The notes under the pieces were generated by a model, which saw only the letters and a program-made list of their open reading frames with translations, was not told the origin of the DNA and did no database searches. Below, in pieces: positions 6,162 through 7,459 of a stretch of DNA of 7,459 bases (the stretch's first letter is position 1; the number at the start of each line of letters is the position of its first letter). This DNA is from Oligoflexia bacterium. Lineage in GTDB: Bacteria; Bdellovibrionota; UBA1018; CAIMNF01. The stretch spans positions 1 to 7,459 of the forward strand of contig CAIMNF010000098.1 of the NCBI GenBank assembly GCA_903842755.1, given 5' to 3'. A program made the position numbers and the translations under genes.

Positions 6162-6809
6162 ATGAACGCTTCAAAATCGACGAGCAAGCCAATCGCAATT
6201 GCTTTTCTTTTCGCTTATATTATTGTCCGAATGGGGCTTGATGCTTCGTTCTGGCAAACCCTATCCGAATATTATTCATACGCGTTTGAGACGGTATTTG
6301 TTGCTGCAGCCGCATTGATTTATCGAAAGTCTTTTCGATGGTTCTCACCATTATCCTTGGGAGATTACCTCGGAACTTTGATCGCGATCTGCTCAGGATT
6401 TTTCATTTTTAAGGCGGCAGGACAATTTCACCTCACCGTGCCTTTCGATTTTACATCCAAGGAGCTTCTTTTTTTACTTCTCTTTTTTGGGCCCGTACTT
6501 GAGGAGAGTATTTTCAGAATGGCACTTTGGGAGCCCTGTAAAGTTCTCTTGGGCTCGGACCGCGGGGTAATTGCAGCAACAACACTTTTATTCGCGGCTG
6601 GGCACGGACTAGCCTTCTGGACCGTTCCAGACGCCTACAAAACCTTTGTCCTTTACCAAACCTTCTATGTGGTCCTGTTGGGAATTGCCGTCGGGATGCG
6701 CAGGTCGCAGTCGCGCTCTGTCCTCTCCCCAACCCTTATTCACCTGGGCTTTAATTTTGGATTTTGGCTGGGGACGCTCGTCTCATTGGGAACTAGAACC
6801 CAAACGTGA
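6162..6809 (+). CDS. CPBP-family intramembrane metalloprotease (CAAX/Abi type)
   Basis: This 215-residue polytopic membrane protein has about six or seven hydrophobic helices (near 10-24, 40-54, 67-85, 100-115, 134-150, 162-178 and 190-210). The CPBP/Rce1-type glutamic intramembrane protease motifs are all present: EESIFR (114-119, the EExxxR motif), FAAGH (144-148, FxxxH) and HLGFN (194-198, HxxxN). The order and spacing fit an active enzyme. Relatives include bacteriocin self-immunity proteins, maturation proteases and the eukaryotic CAAX protease Rce1; the substrate cannot be told from sequence. The start is ATG 6162, preceded by an A-rich stretch without a Shine-Dalgarno match, 12 bp after the putative hydrolase gene and so likely in the same transcript. 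The last 17 bp overlap the end of the leftward outer-membrane gene. Confidence 0.85.
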   Translation: MNASKSTSKPIAIAFLFAYIIVRMGLDASFWQTLSEYYSYAFETVFVAAAALIYRKSFRWFSPLSLGDYLGTLIAICSGFFIFKAAGQFHLTVPFDFTSKELLFLLLFFGPVLEESIFRMALWEPCKVLLGSDRGVIAATTLLFAAGHGLAFWTVPDAYKTFVLYQTFYVVLLGIAVGMRRSQSRSVLSPTLIHLGFNFGFWLGTLVSLGTRTQT

Positions 6810-7428
6810 CGCCACCCATTAATTGGACGTACCTATTTTTAGTCGAATAAGAAGCGGAATTAGTGGACTGTTCGGTTAATCCAAGCAAGTAGCGGGCATC
6901 GAGCAAAACATGAATCAGTGGTGCAATGGGAAGCTTAACTTGGCCCGAAACCAACAGTCCAAAATCGCTCTGTTTCAATCCCGCTGCACTGTAGCTCTCA
7001 GAAACCCCATTGCTCGTCACGTTGCCCGTGCCGGCTTCGTAATACACGCCCGCGCCTGCATTAACGAACGGCAAAAAGTTGGTCCTTAAAAGTACAGGAA
7101 AAAGGTAAGAGGAAGCAGTATTCACGCTCACCGTGCTCGTCGTACTTCCGCTGACGGTGATGTTGGAAGTTTGAGTATTCTTTTTATTCGCGTAATAAAT
7201 CCCGGCCTCTAAATCAAACAGGGGCATAATTCCGAAACTCGCAAAGGCTCCACCCATAAATTCGGCTGAGGGTGAATTTGCGTTGGTCGCCGTCGCAGGT
7301 GCTGTAACGGAAAAAGTGGTTGGAGCACTCCAAAAATTAAGCCCTCCTTCAACACCCACTTCAAGTGCGTGAGCGTTCGTGTTTACTGCAGCCAAAATAA
7401 AGAAAACAAAACAAGCTAATTTATTCAT
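6793..7428 (-). CDS. Secreted outer-membrane beta-barrel protein
   Basis: This 211-residue protein has a typical signal peptide: MNK, a hydrophobic core LACFVFFILAAV, then NTNAHA with an AXA cleavage site after Ala21. The mature part shows alternating hydrophobic and polar strands (LEVGVEGGLNFW, FDLEAGIYYA, FVNAGAGVYYEAG, HVLLDARYLLGL, YVQLMGGVTFGF) and ends in Phe211, the usual C-terminal signal for BAM-mediated insertion. It therefore looks like an OmpA/OmpW-sized barrel of perhaps eight strands. The connecting segments, for example at 84-107 and 133-150, are rich in Ser, Thr and Asn, as expected for exposed loops. Function is unknown. I chose ATG (codon 7426-7428) over an in-frame TTG at 7450-7452 because the signal peptide starts there and AGGAAG precedes it (7430-7435, reverse strand). 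Its 3' end overlaps the CPBP protease gene by 17 bp. Confidence 0.85.
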   Translation of the reverse strand: MNKLACFVFFILAAVNTNAHALEVGVEGGLNFWSAPTTFSVTAPATATNANSPSAEFMGGAFASFGIMPLFDLEAGIYYANKKNTQTSNITVSGSTTSTVSVNTASSYLFPVLLRTNFLPFVNAGAGVYYEAGTGNVTSNGVSESYSAAGLKQSDFGLLVSGQVKLPIAPLIHVLLDARYLLGLTEQSTNSASYSTKNRYVQLMGGVTFGF

Positions 7429-7429
7429 G

Positions 7430-7435
7430 CTTCCT
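7430..7435 (-). promoter_or_regulatory. Ribosome binding site of the beta-barrel gene
   Basis: On the reverse strand AGGAAG lies just upstream of the ATG at 7426-7428, with AGGA 3 nt away. The spacing is short but it supports this start over the upstream TTG. Confidence 0.45.
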
Positions 7436-7459
7436 ATCCGTTTTCGGCACAAAGAGATC

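Noticed and set aside
6514..6732. 72-codon reverse-strand frame across the CPBP protease
   Set aside because: It is very rich in Arg, Pro and Ser and lies antisense to the conserved FAAGH region and the segments on either side of it.
1..7459. CRISPR array, tRNA or rRNA gene, insertion sequence, prophage or toxin-antitoxin pair
   Set aside because: Coding sequence fills nearly the whole window. I saw no spaced direct repeats, terminal inverted repeats, transposase motifs or tRNA-like cloverleaf sequence.

Overview
The window (7459 bp, about 45-50% GC by eye) is a dense run of bacterial genes. Eight read left to right and one reads leftward at the right edge. MCE/Mla-type transporter genes, a signal peptidase I homologue and an outer-membrane beta-barrel protein with an N-terminal signal peptide and a terminal phenylalanine point to a Gram-negative, double-membraned host. 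Compact GTG/TTG-started operons and several loosely conserved gene families would fit Bdellovibrionota or other former Deltaproteobacteria, but no marker gene here proves it.

Layout. Positions 1-114 hold the 3' end of an unidentified gene. Positions 127-4115 encode a complete MCE-type (Mla-like) ABC lipid-transport core: two different ATPases, two different MlaE-family permeases and one MlaD-like MCE protein. The first four overlap by 4, 8 and 4 bp, and the MCE gene follows after 24 bp. Twelve bp later comes a signal peptidase I homologue (4128-4868). After a 48-bp gap come a roughly 400-residue protein that looks like a circularly permuted NlpC/P60-type cysteine hydrolase (4917-6149) and, 12 bp further on, a CPBP-family intramembrane protease (6162-6809). 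A leftward gene for a secreted beta-barrel protein (6793-7428) converges on it, and the two reading frames overlap by 17 bp.

How the genes may work together. The five transporter genes should form one inner-membrane lipid-transport machine: the ATPases drive the permease pair, and the MCE protein forms the periplasmic ring or tunnel. No MlaA, MlaB (STAS) or MlaC gene lies in the window.

The most striking signal is paired degeneration in the ATPases. ATPase 1 has a normal signature motif but Asn in place of the H-switch His. ATPase 2 has a normal H-switch but a damaged signature (TSYGV). In a head-to-tail heterodimer both defects fall in the same composite ATP site and the other site stays fully canonical. 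This is the arrangement of asymmetric exporters such as TAP or TM287/288, and is unlike the homodimeric MlaF2 of E. coli. The second strong signal is the signal peptidase homologue: its catalytic Ser and the neighbouring oxyanion-hole Ser are both Thr, while the Lys and the other conserved boxes are intact.
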